From Azoarcus_F sp048158365 (GTDB taxonomy: Bacteria; Pseudomonadota; Gammaproteobacteria; Burkholderiales; Rhodocyclaceae), in the NCBI GenBank assembly GCA_048158365.1, contig JBLLNL010000010.1: a stretch of DNA of 64,000 nt; one strand, 5' to 3'. Shown here one piece after another: positions 8,768-16,649 of this stretch (positions within the stretch are counted from its first letter, which is position 1; each line of letters begins with the position of its first letter). A program made the translations under genes and the position numbers. The notes under the pieces are model-generated. The model ran no database searches. It had not been told where the DNA came from and saw only the letters and a list, made by a program, of their open reading frames with translations.

Positions 8768-9934
8768 ATGCAATTGATCGGAAAGTCTTGTCTCATGCTT
8801 GTGTTGCTGACGACCGTATTGGTCGCCTGTTCCACCGAAAAGCCGATCGCGCAGGCCGCGGCGCCCGCTGCGCAGCGCGCCCCGGTCGTCGATATTCACA
8901 CGAGCCGCACTGCGCTGGATTGGGCGGGTTTGTACGAGGGCATGCTCGGCTGTGCGGACTGCGCGGGCGTGCATGCGCTGCTGACACTGGACAAGGATGC
9001 GTCCTTCGAACTCGTCAAGTGGCCCCTGGTGCGCGGTGCGGCACCGTCCACCGAGCGGGGACGGTTCAGCTGGCAGCCCGATGGCAACAGCATCGTGCTC
9101 GACACCGTCGCCGGCGAGTTGCGCTTCGCGGTCGGCGAGGGACGCCTGATGCTGCGGTCCATCGCGGGCGTGCGCCAGGTCCCTGGGGCGCCGAACACGG
9201 TACTGACGCAAATGCCCGCCGGCCAGCGTGGCGATCGGCCGACGGTGGTCGACGTGCTGACCGACCATAGCTGGGCCCTGATCGATGCGACCGATGCGTC
9301 GAATCGGCGTGTCGATGCGCTGTTCCCGGACCCGGAGCGGGCGTTTTCGTTCGGATTCGCGGAATCACGCCTGCATGTGCGCGGGGGCTGCAACGGATTT
9401 CGGGGCGCTTTTGCGATCGGTGACGACGACATGCTCAGCGTCACCGGCATGATGAGCACGTTGATGGCCTGCGACACGCCGCTGATGGAGGCCGATTCGG
9501 CGCTGTCTGCGCTGATGGCCGAGCCGCTGGAAGTCGCGCTGATCCGGGGCGCTCAGCCTACGCTGGTATTGCTGGCCGCGACCGGCGAGGTGCTGCTGCT
9601 CGCCGGCGAGCTCACCCCCGAGGCGCGCTATGGTGCGCCCACGACCGTCTTCCTCGAGATCGCCGCGCAACCGGTGTCGTGCGACCGTGCGATCCGCGCC
9701 GACGGCGTGTGCCTGCAGGTGCGCGAGCGACGCTACGACGAGCGTGGCCTGATCGTGGGGGAGCCCGGTGAATGGCAGACCTTCGCGGCGGACATCGAGG
9801 GCTACCGGCATGAAAACGGCATCCGGAACGTGTTGCGGGTCAAGCAGTTTCAGCCGGCGACGGAGGGCGGTGTGGTGCCTGAGCCGGTCTTCGTGCTCGA
9901 CCTTGTGGTCGAGTCGGAGGTGGTGCCTCAATAG
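8768..9934 (+). CDS. Three-domain lipoprotein: NlpE-like, META/HslJ-like and DUF4377-like
   Basis: This 388-residue predicted outer-membrane lipoprotein has the lipobox LVAC at about residues 16-19. Domain 1 (residues 50-145) has the NlpE-type pattern WAGLYEGMLGCADCAGV with its CxxC pair; in E. coli NlpE this signals surface contact and lipoprotein stress to Cpx. Domain 2 (about 165-285) has the META/HslJ hallmark GGCNGFRGAF and a paired MACDTPLM segment. Domain 3 (about 290-388) resembles DUF4377, with FLEIAAQPVSCD and CLQVRERRYDE. ATG 8768 is chosen over GTG 8762 because AGGAG at 8754-8758 is nine bases away. A role in envelope stress or heat resistance is plausible but unproven. Confidence 0.82.
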   Translation: MQLIGKSCLMLVLLTTVLVACSTEKPIAQAAAPAAQRAPVVDIHTSRTALDWAGLYEGMLGCADCAGVHALLTLDKDASFELVKWPLVRGAAPSTERGRFSWQPDGNSIVLDTVAGELRFAVGEGRLMLRSIAGVRQVPGAPNTVLTQMPAGQRGDRPTVVDVLTDHSWALIDATDASNRRVDALFPDPERAFSFGFAESRLHVRGGCNGFRGAFAIGDDDMLSVTGMMSTLMACDTPLMEADSALSALMAEPLEVALIRGAQPTLVLLAATGEVLLLAGELTPEARYGAPTTVFLEIAAQPVSCDRAIRADGVCLQVRERRYDERGLIVGEPGEWQTFAADIEGYRHENGIRNVLRVKQFQPATEGGVVPEPVFVLDLVVESEVVPQ

Positions 9935-9960
9935 CCCGCGCCACCATGGGTGGCGTGGGC
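9934..9960 (+). terminator. Strong hairpin after the lipoprotein gene
   Basis: A 12-bp stem with one G-T pair (9934-9945 with 9949-9960) and a three-base loop begins at the stop codon of the lipoprotein gene. No T-run follows, so it may slow decay or assist Rho-type termination rather than act as an intrinsic terminator. Confidence 0.4.
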
Positions 9961-10051
9961 GTCATCGATTCACGTCGGCTTCGGCGACAGATCGCGATGC
10001 GCAAGCGTCACATCACGCGCCGGATCGGCTCATAAACGTATGGAGTCATAC

Positions 10052-10975
10052 ATGGCATCGCGTCTCGAAGCTTCATCCGCCTGTTCAACCCTAATCGTCA
10101 GGGCTGTGGTCATCGCGACTGCTATATGGGTGCCGTTCGCCGCAAATGCCCAGACCGACCGTAGCGCGTTCGCGTCGATCACGCCGTACTGGCAGGGCAG
10201 TGCCGATATCGACGACGGGGGTGACTTCGATGCAAAGGGCGTCGCGCTGCGGGCCGGTATGCGGACCCGGCTGGCGGACGGGGTGCATGGCGGCGTGTCG
10301 CTGAACTATGACGGCATCGACTTCGACTTTTCGGGGCGAAGCGACGTTGGCGGCGCGCCGTGGGGCAATGTGCAGCGCATCGGCTTCGGTCTGCCATTCA
10401 CGTTCCAGGGGTCGAATGACTGGACCTATGGTTTCGCGCCGTCGGTCGAGTGGTCCAAGGAGAATGACGCCGACTGGGGTGATTCGCTGGTGTATGGCGC
10501 GATCGCAAGTGCAACGCGGTCGTTTGCGGCCGACAAGCGATTGGGCTTCGGGCTGGGCGCCTACAGTCACATCGAGGAGAACCGCCTGGTACCGTTGATC
10601 ATCGTCGATTGGCGCTTGAGCGAACGCTGGCGCCTGGTCAATCCGCTGCCGGCCGGCCCAGCCGGTCCGGCCGGCCTGGAGCTCGACTATCGCCTCGACA
10701 ATGGCTGGAGCCTCGGCGCGGGCGCCACCTACCGGAGCATGCGCTTTCGCCTCAGAGAAGGTGGGCCGGTTCGCAATGGCGTCGGCGAGGAAAGCGGTGT
10801 GCCGATATTCCTGAGGGCGTCCACGCAATTCGGAGACGATTCGTCGCTGCACATCTACGCAGGCGCGATCGTGGCGGGAGAACTGCGTGTCGAGAACTCC
10901 CGCGGGAGAAAGGTATACGAGGAGTCGTTCGACCCCGCGCCGATCATCGGGGCGACCTTCTCGACCCGTTTCTGA
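10052..10975 (+). CDS. Outer-membrane beta-barrel protein of unknown function (DUF6268-like)
   Basis: This 307-residue protein has a long signal peptide ending near AANAQT. It then shows alternating beta strands rich in aromatic residues (YWQGSADIDDGG, FGLPFTFQG, LVPLIIVDWRL) and a C-terminal phenylalanine (FSTRF), as expected of an outer-membrane barrel. A PAGPAGPAG stretch near residue 198 is encoded by a GC-rich repeat and probably forms a loop. ATG 10052 is preferred over ATG 10040 because TGGAG lies at a suitable distance before it. I do not recognise a precise function; the DUF assignment is from overall similarity. Confidence 0.6.
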   Translation: MASRLEASSACSTLIVRAVVIATAIWVPFAANAQTDRSAFASITPYWQGSADIDDGGDFDAKGVALRAGMRTRLADGVHGGVSLNYDGIDFDFSGRSDVGGAPWGNVQRIGFGLPFTFQGSNDWTYGFAPSVEWSKENDADWGDSLVYGAIASATRSFAADKRLGFGLGAYSHIEENRLVPLIIVDWRLSERWRLVNPLPAGPAGPAGLELDYRLDNGWSLGAGATYRSMRFRLREGGPVRNGVGEESGVPIFLRASTQFGDDSSLHIYAGAIVAGELRVENSRGRKVYEESFDPAPIIGATFSTRF

Positions 10976-10978
10976 AGC

Positions 10979-11140
10979 CTACCGCGCCTCGGCTGGCATC
11001 GCCAGCCAGCGCAGGATCGCGTCTTCCATATAGTCGTAGAACGGGTTGCTGCGCCTGCGCCAGCTGCTCGAATACGCTGTCCTCGAGTTCGAGATAAGCC
11101 GCGAAGTCGGCGATCCGGTCGCGTTGATCGAACGCAAACT
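10979..11140 (-). pseudogene. Frameshifted C-terminal gene remnant, family unknown
   Basis: On the reverse strand, two overlapping frames carry coding-like sequence. The first half reads EEFAFDQRDRIADF and YLELEDSVFEQLAQ. After a one-base shift near 11055 the second half reads NPFYDYMEDAILRWL and ends at TAG 10979-10981. Together they look like the last 50 residues of one protein, broken by a frameshift. Its 5' side is cut off exactly where the repeat at 11141-11194 begins. I do not recognise the family. Confidence 0.45.
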
Positions 11141-11194
11141 CCTCGCTTTCCCACCCGGCTCGTGACGATCGCTCAAGTCCGACAGCCTCCTAGG
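11141..11194. repeat. Solo copy of the right end of the 36.9-kb palindromic element
   Basis: These 54 bases match positions 37039-37092 with one mismatch, including the complete terminal repeat (11173-11194) that ends in CCTCCTAG. No matching left end is found nearby. It borders the broken gene at 10979-11140, so it may mark a deletion or an old insertion. Confidence 0.75.
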
Positions 11195-11373
11195 GTCGTG
11201 TTGGAAGGTGATGGTCAGCGCATCACTCCGATCGAGATCGACCGCCGCGGTCATGGATGCTTCGTTCATCGTCGTGGCACCAGACAGACATGGCACAATT
11301 GAAACATCAGAATAATTCCATGGCGGAGCGCCGTGGATTGCAGCGACACTCTATCTTCTGGAGCACTCGAACG

Positions 11374-12414
11374 ATGATGAGAAAGGCATTGGCCGTATCG
11401 CTGCTGTCCGGCCCGGTCGTGGCGATGGCGGTGAATCCAAAGGAGATCTCGAGTTGTTCGCAAATCGATGACGTGACCAGCCGGCTGGCCTGTTACGACC
11501 GCGCAGCCGGACGGGTCGAGACGGTGACGCCCTCCCTGCCGCCGCCGCGGGAGATCACGAATGCCAGCGAGAGCTTTGGGGATCCGGCGCGCCTTGCGGC
11601 ATCGACCGCGACACCGCTGCAGGCCCGCTGGGAACTGACCGAGGACTCGAACCAGGGTCGATTCAGACTCCGGCCGCACAACCAGAACTATCTGGTGGTC
11701 AAGTTCACCAGCAACGCCAATAGCCGACCCTTCACGCCGCTGAAACCGGTCGTCGGGACCGAGGAAGACCGGCTCGACAAGCAGGAGATCAAGTTTCAGC
11801 TGTCCTTCAAGACGAAACTGTTCGAGGACGTGCTGCTGCCGGGCGCGAACCTGTGGATGGGCTATACGCAGGAAAGCTACTGGCAGATCTTCAATGATGA
11901 CGTTTCCCGCCCCTTCCGCGAGACCAACTACGAGCCCGAGCTGATGTGGGTCGCACCGCTGAAGTTCAAGCTGGGTGACCTGCAGTTCCGTTATGCGTCT
12001 CTCGGCTTCGTGCATCAGTCCAATGGACGTGCCGAGCCGCTGTCGCGCAGCTGGGACCGCGTGTATGCGGAAGTCGGTGCCGAAGTCGGCAATTTCGCGT
12101 TCTGGTTCAAACCATGGTGGCGGATTCCCGAGTCGTCCAGCGACGATGACAATCCGGACATCGAGAAGTACATCGGTCGCGGCGAACTGGTCGGGGTGTA
12201 CCGTAACGATGCCCACGTGTACTCGTTGCGCGTGCGCAATAATTTCAGCCTTAACAACAACCGTGGTTCGATCACCGCTGACTGGAGCTTCCCGCTGGTG
12301 GGCTCGCTCCGGGGATATGTGCGTGGGTTCTCGGGCTATGGAGACAGCATGATCGACTACAACTGGCGTCAGCATTCGCTGGGCCTGGGCGTGATTCTGA
12401 CCGATCGGCTTTGA
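11374..12414 (+). CDS. pldA: Outer-membrane phospholipase A
   Basis: This 346-residue outer-membrane phospholipase hydrolyses acyl chains from phospholipids that reach the outer leaflet, guarding envelope asymmetry. It has a signal peptide (MMRKALAV to VAMAV), a short N-terminal segment with RLACYDRAAGR seen in many non-enteric homologues, and a 12-strand barrel. The catalytic His214 and Ser216 lie in HQSNGRAEPLSRSWDRVY. The calcium-loop region DDDNPDIEKY and the C-terminal GYGDSMIDYNW are conserved. The residue matching E. coli Asn156 is Asp228 here, which is unusual. ATG 11374 follows TGGAG at ten bases. The gene is monocistronic, with a terminator at 12429. Confidence 0.92.
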   Translation: MMRKALAVSLLSGPVVAMAVNPKEISSCSQIDDVTSRLACYDRAAGRVETVTPSLPPPREITNASESFGDPARLAASTATPLQARWELTEDSNQGRFRLRPHNQNYLVVKFTSNANSRPFTPLKPVVGTEEDRLDKQEIKFQLSFKTKLFEDVLLPGANLWMGYTQESYWQIFNDDVSRPFRETNYEPELMWVAPLKFKLGDLQFRYASLGFVHQSNGRAEPLSRSWDRVYAEVGAEVGNFAFWFKPWWRIPESSSDDDNPDIEKYIGRGELVGVYRNDAHVYSLRVRNNFSLNNNRGSITADWSFPLVGSLRGYVRGFSGYGDSMIDYNWRQHSLGLGVILTDRL

Positions 12415-12428
12415 TCGGCAACTGAACC

Positions 12429-12460
12429 GATGGGCGAACTTGCACGCCCATCCTTTTTTC
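12429..12460 (+). terminator. Rho-independent terminator after pldA
   Basis: A perfect eight-base stem (GATGGGCG with CGCCCATC, eight-base loop) is followed by CTTTTTTC. It lies 14 bases after pldA and immediately before the ribosome-binding site of the small lipoprotein gene. Confidence 0.9.
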
Positions 12461-12474
12461 TTCTGGAGAGTGAC

Positions 12475-12591
12475 TTGAGCCTGCAGAAACTCGTATTGCT
12501 CGGCATCACGTCGGCTGCCCTCGTCCTGTCGGGTTGCGTGGCGTCTACCGGCGGCGGTACCTTTGCGCGAGTACGTCCGCGTGATTCGTGA
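12475..12591 (+). CDS. Small lipoprotein, 38 residues
   Basis: A short frame starts at TTG 12475, seven bases after GGAGAG, and encodes a signal sequence with the canonical lipobox LSGC (Cys at residue 19) followed by a 19-residue tail, VASTGGGTFARVRPRDS. Size and layout resemble entericidin-like and other tiny envelope lipoproteins. There is no room for a promoter after the pldA terminator other than one inside or before it, so expression may depend on read-through. Function unknown. Confidence 0.55.
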   Translation: MSLQKLVLLGITSAALVLSGCVASTGGGTFARVRPRDS

Positions 12592-12662
12592 CGGAGCGAC
12601 GGCGCGCGTGGGGCGTATGTTAGTCCGCGGACTCCGGTCGGTCGCGGGTCGGCGAGTTCAGC

Positions 12663-12691
12663 TGACGGCGGCGCAGCCGGTGCGGCCGTCA
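12663..12691. terminator. Inverted repeat between convergent genes
   Basis: TGACGGC at 12663-12669 pairs with GCCGTCA at 12685-12691. It lies between the small lipoprotein gene and the convergent hydrolase gene, where a bidirectional terminator is expected, but there is no T-run on either strand. Confidence 0.3.
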
Positions 12692-12713
12692 CGCGATGTA
12701 TTTCGAGCGTCGG

Positions 12714-14351
12714 TCAGCGGTCTGACCGGCTCTTGAAGAAGGCCTTGAGCCGGGCTATTTCAGGCTCGGTCCAGCCCTCCGGTTCGGTCAGCGCGAGCCA
12801 CGCGTCGATGTAGTGCTCGGGCGCATATTCGTGACCGAAACCTTTCGGTGCGGTCCCCACCACCATGTCGGCGGCCAGCTGCAGCATGGTCACGATAGGA
12901 AACCATCGCAGGTCGGGTGAGACGTCCGGCCCGCGTGGCTCCCGCATCCAGTCCGGTTCGAACCAGGCGATGTAGGGGCTGAAGAAGGTGATCGGATCGT
13001 TGGCGTATTGCAGGTACGCGATCCGGAACGCCCCCCATTCGGCGCTGCCGCGATCCAGACCCTGTTCCTGATTCATGAAGCGGATGACCGAGCCGCCGCG
13101 AAACTCGGGCAACCACGCCGGTGAACCTGCATCACGCTGCGCAGTGATGCGCCGCCAGGTTTCGCTGCGGAACGGTGGACCGCTCCACAGCGCGCCGTGG
13201 AATGGATCGTCGATGATGTCGTAAAGGTCGAACGACAGGTCGGAGTTCAGCGAACCCAGACTCAGGCCGCGCAGGAACAGTCGCGGCCGCGCGTCCTTCG
13301 GCAAGGTGCGCCAATGTCCGTAGATTTCGGCGAACAGAATCCGGGCGGCTTCCGCACCATAGTCGGGATCGGTCATCAGCGTCAGCGGGCTGTTCAGATA
13401 GGAATACTGCGCCGCCACCGTGGCAACGTCGCCTCGATGAAGATATTCGAAGGTGTTCTGCGACGACGGGTCGACCCAGCCTGTGCCGGTGGGAGTGGCC
13501 AGCAGCAGCACCGAACGATCGAAACCGCCCACACGTTTGAGTTCATCCAGGGCCAGACGGGCGCGCTGTTCAGGCGTATCGGCCGAATTCAGGCCGACGT
13601 AGACCCGGATCGGCGCGGGCAGCTCCGCGTCGAAATATGCGCTCAGTTCGTCGGATGTCGGGCCGTCGGCGACGAAGATCCGGCCTTGCCGGCCCAGATC
13701 TTCCCAGCTGACCAGCGAGGCGGGACTGCCGGCCTGAGTAGCGTGGACCGGACGGGGCAGATCATCCTCTATCAGTGCATCGAGTTGCTGAAAGGAGCGA
13801 TCCGCGATGCGCAGCAGCGTCGTCAACAACACGCCGTCGATGACGGACCAGAACAGCACGACGGCCACCACGATTCCGGTCAGATGCGAGATACGGTCCG
13901 GCACGTAAGGGCGCAAGCGTAGCGAAAGTGCGTGCATGATCCATCGAAACAGCCGCGCGAGAAACAGCACCACCAGGAACACCACCGCAGCTATCAGCCC
14001 GAGCAGTACAGGCTGTCCGCCGGTGGTTTCCTCCATGCCCATCATCGCCCGGATCGAGTTCTGCCAGGTGTTCGCCTGCCACACGAAACTCACCGTGACC
14101 AGCGCACACAGCACCGCCGCTGCCGACTTGATCAGCAGTGCCGAGCGCGAGTGGATCACCGGCAACTGCAGGTAGTGCCAAAGCCATACGCTACCGACGC
14201 CCACGCCGTAACCTGCGGCAAACGATAGTCCCGAAAGCACGCCCTGGATCAGAAAGGGTCGCGGCAGCAACGATGGCGTCAGCGAAAAGGCGAAAAACAC
14301 CGTGCCGACCAGCAAGCCAATGATGTTCAGATACATGCGCTTTGGGCCCAT
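12714..14351 (-). CDS. Membrane-anchored alpha/beta hydrolase (Abhydrolase_9 family)
   Basis: This 545-residue protein has an N-terminal half of five or so membrane helices (residues 8-165) and a C-terminal soluble hydrolase domain. Hallmarks of the family are the opening FSLTPSLLPRP, the conserved YVGLNSADT, the ATPTGTGWVDP block, the nucleophile region LFLRGLSLGSLNSD with the GLSLGS elbow, and LQLAADMVVG with the late GFGHEYAP. Actinobacterial relatives are annotated as putative lipases or transferases, but the reaction is not known to me. ATG 14351 gives MGPKRMYLN; ATG 14336 is possible. It is convergent with the small lipoprotein gene. Confidence 0.8.
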   Translation of the reverse strand: MGPKRMYLNIIGLLVGTVFFAFSLTPSLLPRPFLIQGVLSGLSFAAGYGVGVGSVWLWHYLQLPVIHSRSALLIKSAAAVLCALVTVSFVWQANTWQNSIRAMMGMEETTGGQPVLLGLIAAVVFLVVLFLARLFRWIMHALSLRLRPYVPDRISHLTGIVVAVVLFWSVIDGVLLTTLLRIADRSFQQLDALIEDDLPRPVHATQAGSPASLVSWEDLGRQGRIFVADGPTSDELSAYFDAELPAPIRVYVGLNSADTPEQRARLALDELKRVGGFDRSVLLLATPTGTGWVDPSSQNTFEYLHRGDVATVAAQYSYLNSPLTLMTDPDYGAEAARILFAEIYGHWRTLPKDARPRLFLRGLSLGSLNSDLSFDLYDIIDDPFHGALWSGPPFRSETWRRITAQRDAGSPAWLPEFRGGSVIRFMNQEQGLDRGSAEWGAFRIAYLQYANDPITFFSPYIAWFEPDWMREPRGPDVSPDLRWFPIVTMLQLAADMVVGTAPKGFGHEYAPEHYIDAWLALTEPEGWTEPEIARLKAFFKSRSDR

Positions 14352-14707
14352 TCAGTATGATTGAAGGAGGCGTGGTTCAGGGCATCGTCATGGTGCATGC
14401 CCGGGCGGCGGGCCCTTTCGGGCCGTGGTCCGGTGCCGAGTTTGCTCCAGGAGGCAAGTTCTAAGCAATGTGTCTGGTCATGTGTTGTCGCTGTCGGGGG
14501 TACTGGTTCGCTTGAGTCACGCGATCGACGGCTGTGCACCGCTGTGCAGGGGGAGGCCCCGGATGTCCCGGCATAGACGTGTCGAGCGCGCCTGTTGGAT
14601 CCCGTCGCTGGCCATCCGCAACTTTCGGCCGTTCGGCATTCTTGACCGGTGAGTGGGGCGGCTGGATACCTACGACGGAGCAGTCGGATGCGAAAGTGTC
14701 GGTTTGA
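14352..14707. other. Intergenic region, no confident gene
   Basis: These 356 bases upstream of the hydrolase gene hold only a 24-codon open frame at about 14390-14464 that shows no family resemblance. GGGCCCTTTCGGGCC near 14410 can form a short hairpin. The promoter of the hydrolase gene should lie here, reading leftward. It directly precedes the start-less remnant at 14708. Confidence 0.4.
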
Positions 14708-15061
14708 CTGAACGCGGCCATTCCGGCCATTCTGGACGGGCAGCATGCCGGAATCGATCGATTGCATGAACGCCTGCGGGTCCTGGCCGACGCGATCAGT
14801 CAGGAACTGCGCCGGGCTCTGCACGTGGCCGATGGAGAACAGGATCTGGCCCGGGCCGTACTGGACACCAAGTCGCCGGTACGCGCGCTGGAGCGAGCCG
14901 CGGTCGAATTCCAGCTGGACGCCCAGCCTGCCAATGGCCGGCAGACGGTGATGTCGACCATGCTGGAGCGCGAACTCACCGAGTCGCTCCGTCGCGCCTA
15001 CGGCCTGGTTCGCCGGTTCGTCCGCGTGGGTGCCGGTCTGCTTCGCACCGAGACGAACTAG
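14708..15061 (+). pseudogene. C-terminal remnant, PhoU-like tail of a Na/Pi cotransporter-type protein
   Basis: A frame without a usable start (stop at 14705-14707) encodes about 117 helical residues: PAILDGQHAGIDRLHERL, then EQDLARAVLDTKSPVRALER, then MLERELTESLRRAYGLVRRF. Alternation of charged and hydrophobic residues and the ER-rich middle resemble the PhoU-like cytoplasmic tail of Na/Pi cotransporter (NptA) proteins. The transmembrane part is absent. A TTG at 14762 could start a 99-residue protein, so a short functional gene cannot be excluded. Confidence 0.4.
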
Positions 15062-15155
15062 GCCCAGGGAGCGGATAACGGAACCCGGGCCGAGTCATAG
15101 CCCGACTGCCTGCATCACCGCTGCCGGACCACCGGCTCCGGATCAAAGCTGGGCG

Positions 15156-15941
15156 TCACGGTTCCGCCGCCGGCGTTCCGTAAGCTTCCGGCCGTTTGAG
15201 GGTCCGTTGCATCAGCGCATGGCAGACGACGAGGCCGGCGATCGCGGCCGCCACATGCTTCAGCGTATGGCCGCTGACCACGCCGCCCAGCAGTTCCATC
15301 ACCTGCGCATCGAAGGTTTCGAGGAGCTTGCTCGTCACATACCAGCCGAACACCCAGTACAGAACCTCGCCTCGCGTGTAACGCGAAGGGCTCAGCGCGA
15401 CCAGCATCAGCACGACGATCACCGAATAGCCCTGCAGGATTCCATAGGGCACGACGTTACCTGCGCCCGCAAGCTCGGTCGTCCGCCAGTAGAGGACGGT
15501 GGCCATGCCGATCAGCAACATCGGAACGAGCAACATCAGCCCCGCCCGAATGCTGATCCGGTCCACGATCTGACTGCAGACCAGCGCCATGAATGCGATC
15601 GTCATCGGCAGGCGATCCCAGAACAGACTTTCGTTGCCCGGTGTCAGATGGTAGCAGGCCGATCCCAGCGCAGTCAGCAGGGCGCCCACGAAGAAGACTG
15701 CGTAGGGCAGACGCTCACTGCGGTACTGGAACTGCGCGCGTTTGCCAAACACGATGAGCAGTCCCGCAATTCCGACGATCAGAAAGCCGACATTGGACGC
15801 GACGTCCAGAAAATTGTCGATGCCGAACAGCTCACGTTTGTCCGCGAAATCATGGTAGTCGAGGGGTTGCGGTACGGCTGGCAGCAGAAATGCGGCCAGC
15901 ACGCACAGACCCGTGAAGACGGCGATCAGGCGCGTCTGCAT
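15156..15941 (-). CDS. Ceramidase-like integral membrane hydrolase (CREST superfamily)
   Basis: This 261-residue protein has seven predicted membrane helices and the conserved pattern of alkaline-ceramidase-like proteins. FADKRELFGIDNFLDVASN is near the N-terminus, followed by ACYHLTPGN with Ser/His in the next helix, DRLPMT, and a C-terminal GHTLKHVAAA. In known members these His and Asp residues bind zinc and cleave amide bonds. Bacterial homologues are of uncertain substrate. It is followed on the same strand only by distant genes, and the small gene at 15972 lies 30 bases upstream in the same direction, suggesting co-transcription. Confidence 0.72.
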   Translation of the reverse strand: MQTRLIAVFTGLCVLAAFLLPAVPQPLDYHDFADKRELFGIDNFLDVASNVGFLIVGIAGLLIVFGKRAQFQYRSERLPYAVFFVGALLTALGSACYHLTPGNESLFWDRLPMTIAFMALVCSQIVDRISIRAGLMLLVPMLLIGMATVLYWRTTELAGAGNVVPYGILQGYSVIVVLMLVALSPSRYTRGEVLYWVFGWYVTSKLLETFDAQVMELLGGVVSGHTLKHVAAAIAGLVVCHALMQRTLKRPEAYGTPAAEP

Positions 15942-15971
15942 GCTCCTCGGTGTCCTCTCCGTCGGGATCGT

Positions 15972-16346
15972 TCACCGAAGCCCCGCGATGCAGTCGCGCA
16001 GCGGCCTTCCGGGCACGCAACCCAGTGCGATCGCGCGAGCGTTGGCGTGGCTCACGATGCCGCTTGCGAGCGTGCTCGCCGCCTGGCCGATACAGGCGCT
16101 CGAATGCGCCACGGTGCAGGCTGCAAGCCCCTCGTCGGTCAGCATGTCGAGCGCGGCGATGCCGGCCTCGTCCTTGCCGACGCCGGCATCATTGAACACG
16201 CTGAGCAGCGGGCGGGCCGCGATCGCGTAGCGCGCCGAACTCGTGCCGCCATGGGATCCGCTCACCGCGATGCAGCCGGCGTCCGTCTCGGACAGTTCGG
16301 TGATCGAGTCGACCACGCGCAGGCGGGGGACGGGTGTGTCGCGCAT
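15972..16346 (-). CDS. Conserved protein of unknown function, 124 residues
   Basis: The gene starts at ATG 16346 with AAAGGA in good position and ends 30 bases before the ceramidase-like gene. The protein has no signal or membrane helix. Notable conserved-looking blocks are GCIAVSGSHGGTSSARYA (about residues 24-41), SVFNDAGVGKDEAGIAAL, and AHSSACIGQA with SGIVSHANA. The glycine-rich SGSHGG and the NDAGVGKD segment look like an active or ligand site. I have seen similar annotated hypothetical proteins but know no function. It could act with the ceramidase-like enzyme. Confidence 0.65.
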   Translation of the reverse strand: MRDTPVPRLRVVDSITELSETDAGCIAVSGSHGGTSSARYAIAARPLLSVFNDAGVGKDEAGIAALDMLTDEGLAACTVAHSSACIGQAASTLASGIVSHANARAIALGCVPGRPLRDCIAGLR

Positions 16347-16649
16347 CGGTTTCCTTTCGGCGTCCTGAGAACCATGTCAAGAACTCGAAGTATGAAGTGG
16401 CACGGGCGCAGCGTCGATCTCCGGCGACGCATTCGGGCATGAATGTTTTTCAAAGGATGACTGTGGGCCATGGCTTCGGCGATCTGTTTCGAGAGGCCGG
16501 CGCAGACGTCTTCGCGTGGATGGACAACTGGAGTTTGCTCCGCGATCGCACCGGGTCTTGCTCGGCGTCAACACCGACCGGCTGCAACAGGTGTGTAATG
16601 ATCTCGTAATGTCATGCATCCATGCATGGCTGCAACGAGGACCGCCATC
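16347..16649. other. Intergenic region between divergent genes
   Basis: About 300 bases separate the leftward gene at 15972-16346 from the rightward gene at 16650. Short open frames exist around 16445-16609, one with VGHGFGDLFREAGADVF, but none has a convincing start and composition. A near-palindromic CATGCATCCATGCATG lies at about 16615-16630, just before the next gene's ribosome-binding site. Confidence 0.35.

Noticed and set aside
14390..14464. A 24-codon open frame before the PhoU-like remnant
   Set aside because: No ribosome-binding site of note, no recognisable peptide, and low chance of being real in high-GC DNA.
16445..16609. Short open frames between the divergent genes at 16.3-16.6 kb
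   Set aside because: None has start, ribosome-binding site and composition together; one fragment looks weakly protein-like but not enough to call.
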